Source of the DNA: Mycolicibacterium poriferae
GTDB taxonomy: Bacteria; Actinomycetota; Actinomycetes; Mycobacteriales; Mycobacteriaceae
Length of the DNA stretch: 64,000 nucleotides
Assembly: GCF_010728325.1 (NCBI RefSeq)
Contig: NZ_AP022570.1
Coordinates: 4,278,001 to 4,342,000, forward strand
Reading direction: 5' to 3'
The position numbers were made by a program, and so were the translations under genes. The notes under the pieces were generated by a model. It saw nothing but the letters and a program-made list of their open reading frames with translations. It made no database searches and had not been told where the DNA came from. This document shows, one piece after another, positions 48,580 through 57,824 of the stretch. Each line of letters begins with the position of its first letter. Within the stretch, counting starts at the first letter, position 1.

Positions 48580-49815
48580 ATGACATCCACCGCTGTTCCG
48601 GCCCTCGGCTTGCTCACCACACCCGACGGGGTGTCCAACCCGTATCCGCTCTACGACCAGCTGCGCGAGGTGTCCCCGGTACCGGGCTATCGCGACTGGC
48701 CGCCGGGAACCGTTCCCGGCGCCGACGAGCCCGTCACCGCGTGGGCCCTGTTCTCCTACGACCAGGTGTTCGCAGCCACCCGCGACACCACGACGTTCTC
48801 GTCGCGCGACCCGCTGCAGGAGGCGTCCTCGGCGCCGAGCCTGATGCTGGTCAACACCGACCCGCCCAAGCACGACGTGGAACGCAAGCTGGTCAGCCAG
48901 GCGTTCTCGCCACGGCGGGTCAAGACACTCGAGGGCTGGCTGCAAGGCCAATTGGTGACGCTGCTCGACGACCTGGGCACGGGCGAGGTCGACGTGATGG
49001 ACTTCGCCGCCGAGATCCCGACGCGGGCGATGGTGCGGCTACTCGGGCTGCCGGACGGAGACCACGTCCGGTTCCGCAAGTGGGCCAACGCGTTCATGCT
49101 GTCGTCGTCGCTGACCCCCGAGGAGCGGATGGCGAGCAACGTCGAGATGGTCGAGGCGTTCACCTCGCGGCTGGCCGAGCACACCGCGCGGCTGGCCGAG
49201 GAACCACCCAGCGACGACGTCGAGGACGCCAAGGACCTCATCTCGGCACTGCTGCGCGCCGAGGTCGACGGTCAGCGGCTCTCCCCCGAGGAGATCGTCC
49301 GGTTCTGCATGACGCTCGTCGTCGCCGGCAGCGAGACCACGACGTTCCTGATCGGCAACCTGCTGCACGCGCTGGCCCGCGAACCGGAGGTCACCGCCCG
49401 GCTGCGGGCCGACCGCTCACTGGTGAACATCTTCGTCGAGGAGTGCATGCGCGTCGACGGTCCGCCCCAGCGGCTGTTCCGCACCGCCACCCGCGACGTC
49501 GAGATCGGCGGCAAGCTGATCCGCAAGGGCGAGTGGGTCGCGCTGTTCTTCGGCGCGGCCAACCGTGATCCCGCAGTGTTTCCCGATCCCGAGGTGCTCG
49601 ACATCGACCGCCCCAACATCCGCCAGCAGCTCTCGATGGGCCACGGCCTGCACTTCTGTCTGGGCGCGTCGCTGGCCCGGCTGGAGGTGGTGACGATGAT
49701 CAACGCCGTGCTCGACCGCTATTCCACGATCGAGCTGACCGACGATCCGGGCACCAAGCAGACCGCGAGCCTGCTGACCCACGCCTTCGTCCGTCTGCCG
49801 CTGCGGCTGTCATGA
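48580..49815 (+). CDS. Cytochrome P450
   Basis: A 411-aa soluble bacterial P450. The I-helix oxygen motif is VVAGSETTT, the ExxR of helix K is ECMR, and the haem-ligand Cys is in GHGLHFCLGAS. The residue before GHG is Met where Phe is usual. A ferredoxin and a SnoaL-like protein follow with overlapping starts, forming a one-transcript electron-transfer unit. The fold is of the steroid/terpene-type mycobacterial P450s, but the substrate cannot be read from sequence. Confidence 0.93.
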   Translation: MTSTAVPALGLLTTPDGVSNPYPLYDQLREVSPVPGYRDWPPGTVPGADEPVTAWALFSYDQVFAATRDTTTFSSRDPLQEASSAPSLMLVNTDPPKHDVERKLVSQAFSPRRVKTLEGWLQGQLVTLLDDLGTGEVDVMDFAAEIPTRAMVRLLGLPDGDHVRFRKWANAFMLSSSLTPEERMASNVEMVEAFTSRLAEHTARLAEEPPSDDVEDAKDLISALLRAEVDGQRLSPEEIVRFCMTLVVAGSETTTFLIGNLLHALAREPEVTARLRADRSLVNIFVEECMRVDGPPQRLFRTATRDVEIGGKLIRKGEWVALFFGAANRDPAVFPDPEVLDIDRPNIRQQLSMGHGLHFCLGASLARLEVVTMINAVLDRYSTIELTDDPGTKQTASLLTHAFVRLPLRLS

Positions 49816-50225
49816 CCACCGCCACGCGCGAGGCGCGCAACATCGAGGCCACCAAGGCCATCTACGCCGCGGTCCCGGCCGGTGATCTGCAGACCGCACT
49901 GGACCTGATGGACCCCGACGTCCGCATCACCTACTACGGCGTTCCGGCGATCCCGTACGCAGGCGACTACCGGGGCATCGAGGAGGCGGTGAGGTTCTTC
50001 ACCCGGGTCGGCGAGAGCATCGCCATCACCGAGATGCAGGCGTGGAAGTTCATCGCCGACGGGGACGAGCTGGCCACCTGGGGCCGGCAACGGTTCCGCC
50101 ACTTGGCAACCGGCTATGAGTGGGGGTCGGAATTCGCCCACATCATCACGCTGCGTGAGGGCCGGTGGCTGTACTTCCGGGACTTCATGAATTCAGCGTT
50201 GACCCTCGAAGCGTTCACCCGGTGA
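49812..50225 (+). CDS. SnoaL-like NTF2-fold protein
   Basis: A 137-aa NTF2/SnoaL-fold protein (TKAIYAAVPAGDLQTALDLM, YRGIEEAVRFFTRVGE). Members are small cyclases, isomerases or ligand-binding proteins. It is coupled to both neighbours by ATGA and GTGA overlaps, so it likely acts on the P450's substrate or product. Confidence 0.83.
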   Translation: MTTATREARNIEATKAIYAAVPAGDLQTALDLMDPDVRITYYGVPAIPYAGDYRGIEEAVRFFTRVGESIAITEMQAWKFIADGDELATWGRQRFRHLATGYEWGSEFAHIITLREGRWLYFRDFMNSALTLEAFTR

Positions 50226-50416
50226 GGGTCATCGCAGACCGCGAGGTCTGCATGGCCGCCGGGGTGTGCGTGATGACGGCCGATGCCGTGTTCGACCAGG
50301 ACCCGGACGGTCTCGTGGTGCTGGCCACGGAAAACGTCGACGCCGCCCAGGAGAAGCGGGCACGCAACGCGGTGCGGATGTGCCCGTCGGGCGCGTTGCG
50401 CATCGACGCCGATTGA
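50222..50416 (+). CDS. 3Fe-4S ferredoxin
   Basis: A 64-aa ferredoxin with three cluster Cys only: CMAAGVC and a later CPSG. The missing second Cys of the CxxCxxC motif points to a 3Fe-4S (or labile 4Fe-4S) cluster, typical of mycobacterial P450 partners. GTG start overlapping the SnoaL stop. It passes electrons to the P450; no reductase gene is next to it. Confidence 0.9.
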   Translation: MRVIADREVCMAAGVCVMTADAVFDQDPDGLVVLATENVDAAQEKRARNAVRMCPSGALRIDAD

Positions 50417-50422
50417 CGGGCC

Positions 50423-50438
50423 GGGGGGCGCACCCCCC
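50423..50438. terminator. G/C hairpin between convergent ferredoxin and LLM genes
   Basis: GGGGGG-CGCA-CCCCCC right after the ferredoxin stop. It has no T run, so it would be a mycobacterial hairpin-only terminator. Confidence 0.55.
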
Positions 50439-50482
50439 CTGACTTGCCCCAGGTGCGGGAACCAGGACACGAGAAATCGGAG

Positions 50483-51517
50483 TTAGGCGACCAGAGCTGC
50501 AAGCTCACGCAATTGCGTCACGCTTCGCCCCCGCAGCACCATCATCGTGACTCCGGCCCTCTCCCAGGCGACGATCTGATCGCGGATATGGCCGGGATCA
50601 CCGACGATCGCGGCATCGTCGACGAGTTCATCGGGAATCTCCTGTGCCGCTTCGCCCTTGCGGCCCGCACGAAACAGTCGAGTTACGGTCTCGACCACGG
50701 CCGTGTGGCCCATCCGGCGGTACACCTCGGCATGGAAGTTGTTGTCTTCGGCACCCATTCCTCCGAGGTAGAGGGCCAAAGCCGGCTTCATCGAGGCGAG
50801 TGTCGCGGACCGATCCTCTGTGACCACGACATTCGCCGTCGCGCAAATCTCGAAGTCGCTCCGAGCGCGCCGGGCCCCCGGGCGAGAAAAACCTTCGTCG
50901 AGCCAGGATTTGTACATCGGCGCGAGGCGCGGAGTGAAGAAGATCGGCAGCCAACCGTCGCAGATCTCTGCGGCCAAGGCGACGTTCCTCGGTCCCTCGG
51001 CGCCGAGCATGATGGGGATATCGGTTCGCAGCGGGTGGACGATCGATTTCATCGCTCTGCCATGCCCCGTAGTTCCGATTCCCTGGTGTGGCAGCGGATA
51101 GTGAGGCCCTGAGCTGCTCACCGGATCGGCCCGCGCCCACACCTGCCTGACGATGTCGATGTACTCCCGGGTGCGTGCGAGCGGCTTGGGGAATGTCGCC
51201 CCGTACCAGCCCTCGACGACCTGCGGACCTGACACACCGAGCCCGAGGATGAGCCGACCCCCGGATAGATGATCGAGGGTCAGGGCGGCCATTGCGGTCG
51301 CAGTCGGAGCGCGCGCAGACATCTGAGCGACGGAGGTGCCGAGCCGGATCCCTGAGGTTCGGCGGCCCCACCATGCCAAAGGGGTGAACGCATCCGACCC
51401 GTAGGCCTCGGCGGTGAACACCGCGTCGAACCCGGCGGCCTCGGCAGCGGCCACGAGGTCGGCGTCGTCAGTGGGTGGCTGTGCGCCCCAGTAGCCGAGC
51501 TGGAGTCCGAGTTTCAT
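50483..51517 (-). CDS. LLM class F420-dependent oxidoreductase
   Basis: A 344-aa luciferase-like TIM barrel (AAEAAGFDAVFTAEAYGSDA, LGTSVAQMSARAPTATAMAA, ILGLGVSGPQVVEGWYG). Such mycobacterial proteins usually use F420. The start at ATG 51517 begins the first barrel strand (MKLGLQLGYWG). It lies 62 bp downstream of mceF on the same strand and may be the last gene of the mce transcript. Substrate unknown. Confidence 0.87.
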   Translation of the reverse strand: MKLGLQLGYWGAQPPTDDADLVAAAEAAGFDAVFTAEAYGSDAFTPLAWWGRRTSGIRLGTSVAQMSARAPTATAMAALTLDHLSGGRLILGLGVSGPQVVEGWYGATFPKPLARTREYIDIVRQVWARADPVSSSGPHYPLPHQGIGTTGHGRAMKSIVHPLRTDIPIMLGAEGPRNVALAAEICDGWLPIFFTPRLAPMYKSWLDEGFSRPGARRARSDFEICATANVVVTEDRSATLASMKPALALYLGGMGAEDNNFHAEVYRRMGHTAVVETVTRLFRAGRKGEAAQEIPDELVDDAAIVGDPGHIRDQIVAWERAGVTMMVLRGRSVTQLRELAALVA

Positions 51518-51579
51518 TTCAGGAGTTGACCGTTCGTCTCCGAGCCCACCTACCGCCGCGGCACCGTCCGCCCCAGCGG

Positions 51580-53013
51580 TCACTGCGGCGGGAGCAGCAT
51601 GGTCTGCCAGGTCTGCCCTCCCGGCGGAGACTGAGCGAGGTCGCCCTGACGGTACTGTTTGCCGTCCGGTCCGACGTAGCTGCCGGTCGCCGGGTCGTAC
51701 TCGGCGACTGCCAGCGGTGGCGGCGTGGCCGGCGCGGCTGCCGGTCCGGTGTCGGGAATCGCTTGTCCGGACAGTGTGGCATTCGGGTCGCCCTTCCAGT
51801 TCATGCCGTCGTTGAGTGGGACGTACTGCTCCTCGCTCTCACACAATTTCACTGTCGGGGAACGCTTTCCGGGCGCCGACGCGCACGGCGTATTCCGCAC
51901 GCCCCGCACGTTGAACTCTGAATCCTGCGGTGTTCTGCAGTAGAGGTCGCCAGACGCGCGATCGGGGTAGTCGACTTCGGTCGGAACGCGCCGTTGCTGC
52001 GCCGGCAGGAAGCCGGTGGTGCACGGCGGGGGCAGGTTGATGTTCAGGTTGAAGCTTAGGTACTGCCCTCGGTACGCGGCCTTGGTGTTCATGTCGGCGA
52101 CAATGCCGGCCTGAGTGATTCCGATCGCGTGCGGCACCAACACGAGCAGTTGCTCGATGTTGTCCTGGTACGTCAGGCCGACCTCGCCCAGGCTCACCAG
52201 ATTCGCCATCAGGACCGGAAGAGTCGGCTGGAGCCGATCGAGCAACTGCCCGGCCTCCGCGGCCGCAGGACCACCGTGGACGAGGAACCCGGCAACGAAA
52301 TCGTCACGTTCCTTCAGCGAGTCGGTGACCGCTGCGATGCGCGTTGCCCACCTCTCGATCTCGGCGGCGGTGTTGGTCTGGGAATCCAAGACCGGCTGCG
52401 CGGTGTCGACGAGCGCCAACAGCGGATCCAGATTGTCGCGCGCAGCGATGGACAATTCTGTCGAACCGCGAACGATGCGGGACAGTTCCGGACCGAGTCC
52501 CCCCACTGCCGTGTAAGACTCGTTGATCAGCGTCTCGAGGTTGTCCCGCGGCACCGCCTGCAGACCGGTGTTCGCCGCGGCAAGCAAGGCGTTGATGTCC
52601 GGCGGCACCGACGTGTTGGCCACGGTGATGACATCACCGTCACGCAGCGGCCTGGACGTCGCGTCCCTGGGCAGCAGCGCAATGTACTGCTCGCCGATGG
52701 CCGACTGGCTGTGCACCTGTGCCTCCAGGTTCGACGGGATGTCGATTCCGGAGTTCATCGACAGGATCGCGTCGACGCCGTCGTCGGTGAGCACGACCCG
52801 CTGCACCCGTCCTACCTCGGTGCCGCGATAGGTGACGTTGCCCGTGTTGTAGAGACCGGCGGCCTGGGTCAATTGCACAGTGACGGTGTAGCGCCCCACC
52901 CCGAACCATTGGCCAGGCAGCTTCATGAAGCTGAATACCATCACCGTGATAGCGAACAGGGCGATGACCGCGAACAGGGCCAGCTGGATTTTGATTCGGC
53001 GGTGCAGATGCAT
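51580..53013 (-). CDS. mceF: Mce family protein MceF
   Basis: A 477-aa Mce protein: one N-terminal transmembrane/signal helix (residues 9-29), the MlaD/MCE domain to about residue 120, a long helical region, and a Pro-rich C-terminus with GPDGKQYRQGD. Last of six MCE subunits that form a hexameric lipid conduit across the periplasm. The TAATG junction with mceE (1-bp overlap) fixes the start. Confidence 0.93.
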   Translation of the reverse strand: MHLHRRIKIQLALFAVIALFAITVMVFSFMKLPGQWFGVGRYTVTVQLTQAAGLYNTGNVTYRGTEVGRVQRVVLTDDGVDAILSMNSGIDIPSNLEAQVHSQSAIGEQYIALLPRDATSRPLRDGDVITVANTSVPPDINALLAAANTGLQAVPRDNLETLINESYTAVGGLGPELSRIVRGSTELSIAARDNLDPLLALVDTAQPVLDSQTNTAAEIERWATRIAAVTDSLKERDDFVAGFLVHGGPAAAEAGQLLDRLQPTLPVLMANLVSLGEVGLTYQDNIEQLLVLVPHAIGITQAGIVADMNTKAAYRGQYLSFNLNINLPPPCTTGFLPAQQRRVPTEVDYPDRASGDLYCRTPQDSEFNVRGVRNTPCASAPGKRSPTVKLCESEEQYVPLNDGMNWKGDPNATLSGQAIPDTGPAAAPATPPPLAVAEYDPATGSYVGPDGKQYRQGDLAQSPPGGQTWQTMLLPPQ

Positions 53014-54155
53014 TACGGCCCCTGATCCCACCGGTATGGGATGACCAGCGGATTAGCGTGAGTGTATGGGCTCGGGAATTGCCCGATCGTTCTTCCCCAC
53101 TGCATTTCCAGTTCGGTCAAGTTGCCTTCCCAGCGGGTGCCGGTGAACAATCCGGCGTCCAGACGGCTCAACGTCAGGTCAACGATCGCGGTGAGGTTGG
53201 CGTAGTCGCCACGCTGCCAGTTCTCGATGGTCTCGTTCGGAAACGGGAAGGTCAGGATGTAGCTCAGCGACCGGGTGAGGCTGGGGCCGGCATTGGCCAG
53301 GCTTTCCAGCACGGGCCCGATCTGTTGCAGCTGCGCGATGAGGTTCTCCTTGGTCTGATTGACCGTGTCCACCGTCAGCGCACTGAACTTCGCGAACTGA
53401 TCGGCAGCCTCGATGAGGTCGTCTCGTTGACGGTTCAACTCGGCCAGCGCATCAGGGATCGCTTCCAGCGCGGCGTCAAGGACGGGTTTGCGGGCAGCAA
53501 ATTTTGCGGCCAGCGCGTTGAGGCTTTCGGTCGCGGCGATGATGTCCGGAGTTTGGTTCTCGAGGTTGCCGGTGAAGACATCCAGCTGACCGACGAGACT
53601 GCGCAGATCCTGTTCCCGCCCGCGGAACGCGGTACTGAATGACTCGGTGATGTCCTGGATCTGCCCCAGCCCGCCACCGTTGAGGACCGACGACACGGCA
53701 GCCAGGGTCTCCTCGGTGCTCGGGTAGGACCCGCTGTGCGACAACGGGATCATCGAGCCTTCGGTCAGCCGGCCCTCCGGCGGCCCAGTGGTTGGCGGTG
53801 CGAGCTCGACGTGCAGCGAACCCAGCAGGCTGGTCTGGCCCAGCTTGGCGGTGGCGTTGGCCGGAAGGTCGACGTCTCCGTCGAGGGTGATTGTGAGCAG
53901 CGCGTGCCAGCCCTGGCGCTCAATCCGCGTGACGGTCCCGACCGAGATGTCGTCGACCCGTACCCGCGAGTTGGGTTCGAGGTTGTTGACGTCGGGCATC
54001 TGCACCTGGATGTGGAATGAGCCGGGGCCCCTACCTTGTGTGCCGGGCATCGGCAGCGAGTTCAGGCCGCGCCAGCTGGCGCAGCCGGTCATCGCGAGAG
54101 TCGTGACGAGCAAGATTGCGGTCAGAATTGCACGGGGCGCGATGTTGGTGGTCAC
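53013..54155 (-). CDS. mceE: Mce family lipoprotein MceE
   Basis: A 380-aa Mce protein with a lipobox LAMTGC (Cys25), the lipoprotein position typical of the fifth subunit (LprK/LprN type). MCE domain at residues 45-120, then helical repeats. GTG start overlapping the mceD stop. It should anchor one ring subunit to the outer face of the membrane. Confidence 0.93.
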   Translation of the reverse strand: MTTNIAPRAILTAILLVTTLAMTGCASWRGLNSLPMPGTQGRGPGSFHIQVQMPDVNNLEPNSRVRVDDISVGTVTRIERQGWHALLTITLDGDVDLPANATAKLGQTSLLGSLHVELAPPTTGPPEGRLTEGSMIPLSHSGSYPSTEETLAAVSSVLNGGGLGQIQDITESFSTAFRGREQDLRSLVGQLDVFTGNLENQTPDIIAATESLNALAAKFAARKPVLDAALEAIPDALAELNRQRDDLIEAADQFAKFSALTVDTVNQTKENLIAQLQQIGPVLESLANAGPSLTRSLSYILTFPFPNETIENWQRGDYANLTAIVDLTLSRLDAGLFTGTRWEGNLTELEMQWGRTIGQFPSPYTHANPLVIPYRWDQGP

Positions 54156-55483
54156 GAGCCGCTCCCGTGGGGAACCATCAAGCCGGGCAGGCCGGCGGCT
54201 GGGTCAGTCGCGGCCGCAGCCGGGCCCGGCGCGGTGGGCGCTTCGGCGGCCAGCTGCCCCTGAGGCGCCGGGGCGGCGGGCACGGGCGGAGGAACCATAA
54301 CCGCGGGCGGCACGAAGTCCGGTCGCATCCACGGTTCGCTGTAGGTGACCTCGTTGGGCCGGGCCTGGGTTCCGACTGCCAGATTGAAGCCGAGCGGCGG
54401 GAAGTTGTACTGGCGGTTCTTCACGATCGGAGCCATGTACTGCGCGCACAGCTTCGCCGACTGCTCCCCGTGGAGTCGTGAGGCTGCCTGCACTGCGCCA
54501 CAGAGGAACTCGATCGGATTGGAGAAGTTGTTCACCGCCAGGGCTCCCGTCAAGGCCCCGTTTGCGGGCTCGTAGATGTTGTCGAAGTTGCCGATCGTGG
54601 TGGGTGCGATATGAAGCGTCTGTTTGATGTCGTCGAGGCTGCCGACCAGGGTGTCGGAGATCGACGTCAGCCGGTCCGATGTAGTCCCGACGACCTCACG
54701 GTTTTCCTCGGCGAAGGCCTTCACTGCGATCGCGGCGGTGTTGAGGTCCTCGATGGCAATGGCCACCTTGTCGGGGTTGTCAGCCAGCAGCGTACTGACC
54801 TCTGCGAGGTTCCCGTTGAGCCGTTCAAGCGCCCCCGAGCTGTCGTGCAGCGCGGTCACGACCGTGGACAGGTTGGTGAATGTGGAGAAGATGTCATCGC
54901 TGTGATCGCCCAGCGTCGAGAGGGTCTGGGACAGTTTGATCACGGTGTCGCGGATTGCGCCACCCTGGCCGCGAAGGTTGTCTGCCGCGGTGTCGATGAA
55001 TCCGCCCAGGGTGCTGACGCCGCCCGGTTCGGTGGGTTGGAGCAGGTCGGTCAGGCGTTGGAGCTGATCGCGGAAGTCGTCCCATTCGACCGGGACCACG
55101 GTGCGGTCCATCGGGATCACCGCACCGTCGGCCATCACCGGCCCGGTCGTGTAGGCAGGGGTCAGTTGAATCGCCCTGCCGGTCACGAGCTGAGGCGAGA
55201 GGATCGCCGCGTTCGCATCGGCGGGAACCGGGACCGCGCGGTCGTAGGCGAACCTCACCATGGCGCGGTCGGGCTGCGGTTCGATCGACAGCACCCTGCC
55301 CACCGGCACGCCGAGCACCCGCACGTCGTCGCCGGGGAACAGGCCGTTGCTGTTCTCGAAGTACGCGGTTACCACGATGCGGTCGACGGCGTCCTGGACC
55401 CGGACCATGGTGATCAGGCCACCCACCAGGATCGCGACCAGCACGAGACCCAGCACGGATCGGTTACGCCACAGTCGGTTCAC
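54152..55483 (-). CDS. mceD: Mce family protein MceD
   Basis: A 443-aa Mce protein: N-terminal transmembrane helix (VLGLVLVAILVGGLITMV), MCE domain (GLFPGDDVRVLGVPVGRVLSI), helical region and a Pro/Ala-rich tail. GTG start overlapping the mceC stop. Confidence 0.93.
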   Translation of the reverse strand: MNRLWRNRSVLGLVLVAILVGGLITMVRVQDAVDRIVVTAYFENSNGLFPGDDVRVLGVPVGRVLSIEPQPDRAMVRFAYDRAVPVPADANAAILSPQLVTGRAIQLTPAYTTGPVMADGAVIPMDRTVVPVEWDDFRDQLQRLTDLLQPTEPGGVSTLGGFIDTAADNLRGQGGAIRDTVIKLSQTLSTLGDHSDDIFSTFTNLSTVVTALHDSSGALERLNGNLAEVSTLLADNPDKVAIAIEDLNTAAIAVKAFAEENREVVGTTSDRLTSISDTLVGSLDDIKQTLHIAPTTIGNFDNIYEPANGALTGALAVNNFSNPIEFLCGAVQAASRLHGEQSAKLCAQYMAPIVKNRQYNFPPLGFNLAVGTQARPNEVTYSEPWMRPDFVPPAVMVPPPVPAAPAPQGQLAAEAPTAPGPAAAATDPAAGLPGLMVPHGSGS

Positions 55484-56799
55484 GGCTGCCCTCCTGGTAT
55501 GGGCACCAGCGGTGGCGCCTCACCGGGTGCAGGCAGGAACACGGCGCCCGGTGACGGAGCGGGCGTGGACGCGATACCGGGTGGGGCGACTGCGGGCGGC
55601 CCGGGCGGCGGACCCCCCGGCGGCGGGGCGGGCAACGGTTCGCGGTAGGGGTAGCGCGGATCGCCGGGATTCCCGGTGATGGCGTCGGGCAGCGTCAGAG
55701 CCGGGTCTCCGCCCTGCCCGGTGCGCGGGTAGGGCACTGGAAGCGCCGGCGTCGCAGGCTGTCCGAGCTGGGGATCGGTCAGCTCATTGGGCGCCAGTAC
55801 GTTGGGGTCGAGCCCGAGGTCGTTGAATGCGGCGTCCATGAAGGGCTGGACAAACTGTCCGGGAAGCAGGTTGGCGATGTAGGCCTTGAAGAACGGGCCG
55901 GAGGATACGGACTCGCCGAGCGACATCGCGTAGGAGTTGAGCAGCTTCAAGGCTTTCTGAAGCCGGTCCCTGCGGTTGTCGATGATCGTCAAGACCCCGT
56001 TGAGCTTCTCGAGCGCCGGTTTGAGATCGTCGCGGTTCTCGTCGACGAAGCCCTTCAGCTCTCGCGACATCGCCGAGATGTTGTCCCAGATTTGGTCGAG
56101 GGCGTCGCTTTGGGATTGCAGCGCGTCGAGTAGGGCGTTGGTGTCGTGGACGAGCGCAACGACCTGCTCAGTACGTTGGGCGAGCACACCCGTGACCTTC
56201 GCGGCGTTGCGCAGCAACGCGCGAAGCTGATCATCGTGCGCATTGACGCTCTGGGCGAACCGGGCGACGCCTTCAACCGCTGACTTCAGAGGCGGCGGGG
56301 TGTCAGCGAACGTCTGGGACAGCATCGCCAGCGAGTTCGACAGCTGATCGGTGTCGATGCCGCTGACCGTCTTCGCGAGGTCACCCAGTGCGTCGGGCAA
56401 CTGGTAGGGAGATACGGTCCGGTCCAGAGGGATCGGACCGTCGAGCTGTCCACCACCGCGCGGGGTCACGTTGAGAACCTTGGTTCCCAGCAGACTCTTG
56501 GTCCGGATCATGGCCTCGGTCTGTGCGCCGAGGTTGATGTTTCCTGCGATGGTGAAGGTGACCAGCACCCGCGGGCCGTCAAGGCCGATGTCGGACACCT
56601 TGCCGACGGGGTAGCCCGAAACCTCCACGCCGGCGCCGGTGAATAGTCCACCGGCGTCGGCGAAGTAGGCGGAATATTGCCGGCCCGGGTTCAGGAACGG
56701 CAGGTTCTGGGATTGCAGGGCCACCGTGGCTGCGGTCGCCACGACCGCCACGCCGATCACCCCGACCACGACGGGATTGCGTTCGCTGATCGTCTTCAT
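55480..56799 (-). CDS. mceC: Mce family protein MceC
   Basis: A 439-aa Mce protein: N-terminal membrane helix, MCE domain (GLFTGAGVEVSGYPVGKVSDI), a long helical barrel region and a Pro-rich C-terminus (PAPPPGGPPPGPPAV). ATG at 56799 overlaps the mceB stop (ATGA). Confidence 0.93.
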   Translation of the reverse strand: MKTISERNPVVVGVIGVAVVATAATVALQSQNLPFLNPGRQYSAYFADAGGLFTGAGVEVSGYPVGKVSDIGLDGPRVLVTFTIAGNINLGAQTEAMIRTKSLLGTKVLNVTPRGGGQLDGPIPLDRTVSPYQLPDALGDLAKTVSGIDTDQLSNSLAMLSQTFADTPPPLKSAVEGVARFAQSVNAHDDQLRALLRNAAKVTGVLAQRTEQVVALVHDTNALLDALQSQSDALDQIWDNISAMSRELKGFVDENRDDLKPALEKLNGVLTIIDNRRDRLQKALKLLNSYAMSLGESVSSGPFFKAYIANLLPGQFVQPFMDAAFNDLGLDPNVLAPNELTDPQLGQPATPALPVPYPRTGQGGDPALTLPDAITGNPGDPRYPYREPLPAPPPGGPPPGPPAVAPPGIASTPAPSPGAVFLPAPGEAPPLVPIPGGQP

Positions 56800-57824
56800 C
56801 GCGGGGTGCACCGCCCGCTGTCCTGGCCGGCGACCTTGACGTACACGGGTTGGCCTCCCTTGCCGTTGAGTTTGAGGACGATCTCGCACAGGTAGAAACT
56901 GAAGAAGTCGCCGTACAAGCCCTGGCGGCCCAGGGCCTGGTACTTGTCGGGCAGCGTGTTCAGCAGATTGTCGAGGTATTCGTGGTCGGCGACCGCGATG
57001 GCTGCGGCACGGTCGGTTTCGTGGACGACCTTGCGCAGCGGTGGCCGGGTCGCGGCGAGTAGGTCGGCGAGCGAGGCTGCCGCAGCGTTGGTGTGCGCCA
57101 CCGCGTTCGAGATGTCGGTGCGGCGCTCGGCAAGACCGTGGACCAGTTCGGACAGCGACGTGACGGCGGTATCGAATCGGTCGCTCTGGTCTCCGATGGA
57201 CCCGAGCACGATGTCGAGGTTCACGATGACTTCCCCGATGAGGACGTCACGGTCCGCCAGTGTGTTGGTGACGGCCGCAGCCTGGTCGAGGAACGAACCG
57301 ATGGTGGGGCCCTGCCCCTGCAGCGCTTGGATGAGTTGGTTGCTGAGCTCGTTGACCTGGTCGGGATCCAGCGCCCGGAACAGCGGCCGAAAACCGCCGA
57401 TCAGCGAATCGAGGTCCAGCGCGGGCTGCGTGCGGTCCAGCGGGATGGTGCTGTCCGGTGCCAGCCGATGTATGCCTCCGGCGCCCTCTTCGAGCGCGAG
57501 ATATCTTCCCCCGAAAAGGTTGTCGTAACGGATCGCCGCGCGGGTGCCTTCGGTGAGGACCACCGTGTCGTCGGTGTCGAACGTCACGATGACCGTGGCG
57601 TCGTCATCGACCCGGACACCCTGCACCTTCCCGACCTCGACACCGGCGATCCGGACCATGTCACCGTCCCTGAGGCCGGAGACATTGGTGAACGCCGCCC
57701 GGTAGGTGACCCCGGCCCCGAACCGGAATTGCGCGAAAACGGCCAGGAGCACGAATGTTCCGAGCGCACAGATTGCCAGGAACGCGCCGAGTCGCCACGC
57801 CGCGGCCGCAAAATTTCCTCTCAT
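56796..57824 (-). CDS. mceB: Mce family protein MceB
   Basis: A 342-aa Mce protein, the shortest of the six, lacking a Pro-rich tail. Membrane helix at residues 11-32, MCE domain with VSGLRDGDMVRIAGVEVGKV, then helices ending near FYLCEIVLKLNG. ATG at 57824 overlaps the mceA stop. Confidence 0.93.
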   Translation of the reverse strand: MRGNFAAAAWRLGAFLAICALGTFVLLAVFAQFRFGAGVTYRAAFTNVSGLRDGDMVRIAGVEVGKVQGVRVDDDATVIVTFDTDDTVVLTEGTRAAIRYDNLFGGRYLALEEGAGGIHRLAPDSTIPLDRTQPALDLDSLIGGFRPLFRALDPDQVNELSNQLIQALQGQGPTIGSFLDQAAAVTNTLADRDVLIGEVIVNLDIVLGSIGDQSDRFDTAVTSLSELVHGLAERRTDISNAVAHTNAAAASLADLLAATRPPLRKVVHETDRAAAIAVADHEYLDNLLNTLPDKYQALGRQGLYGDFFSFYLCEIVLKLNGKGGQPVYVKVAGQDSGRCTPR

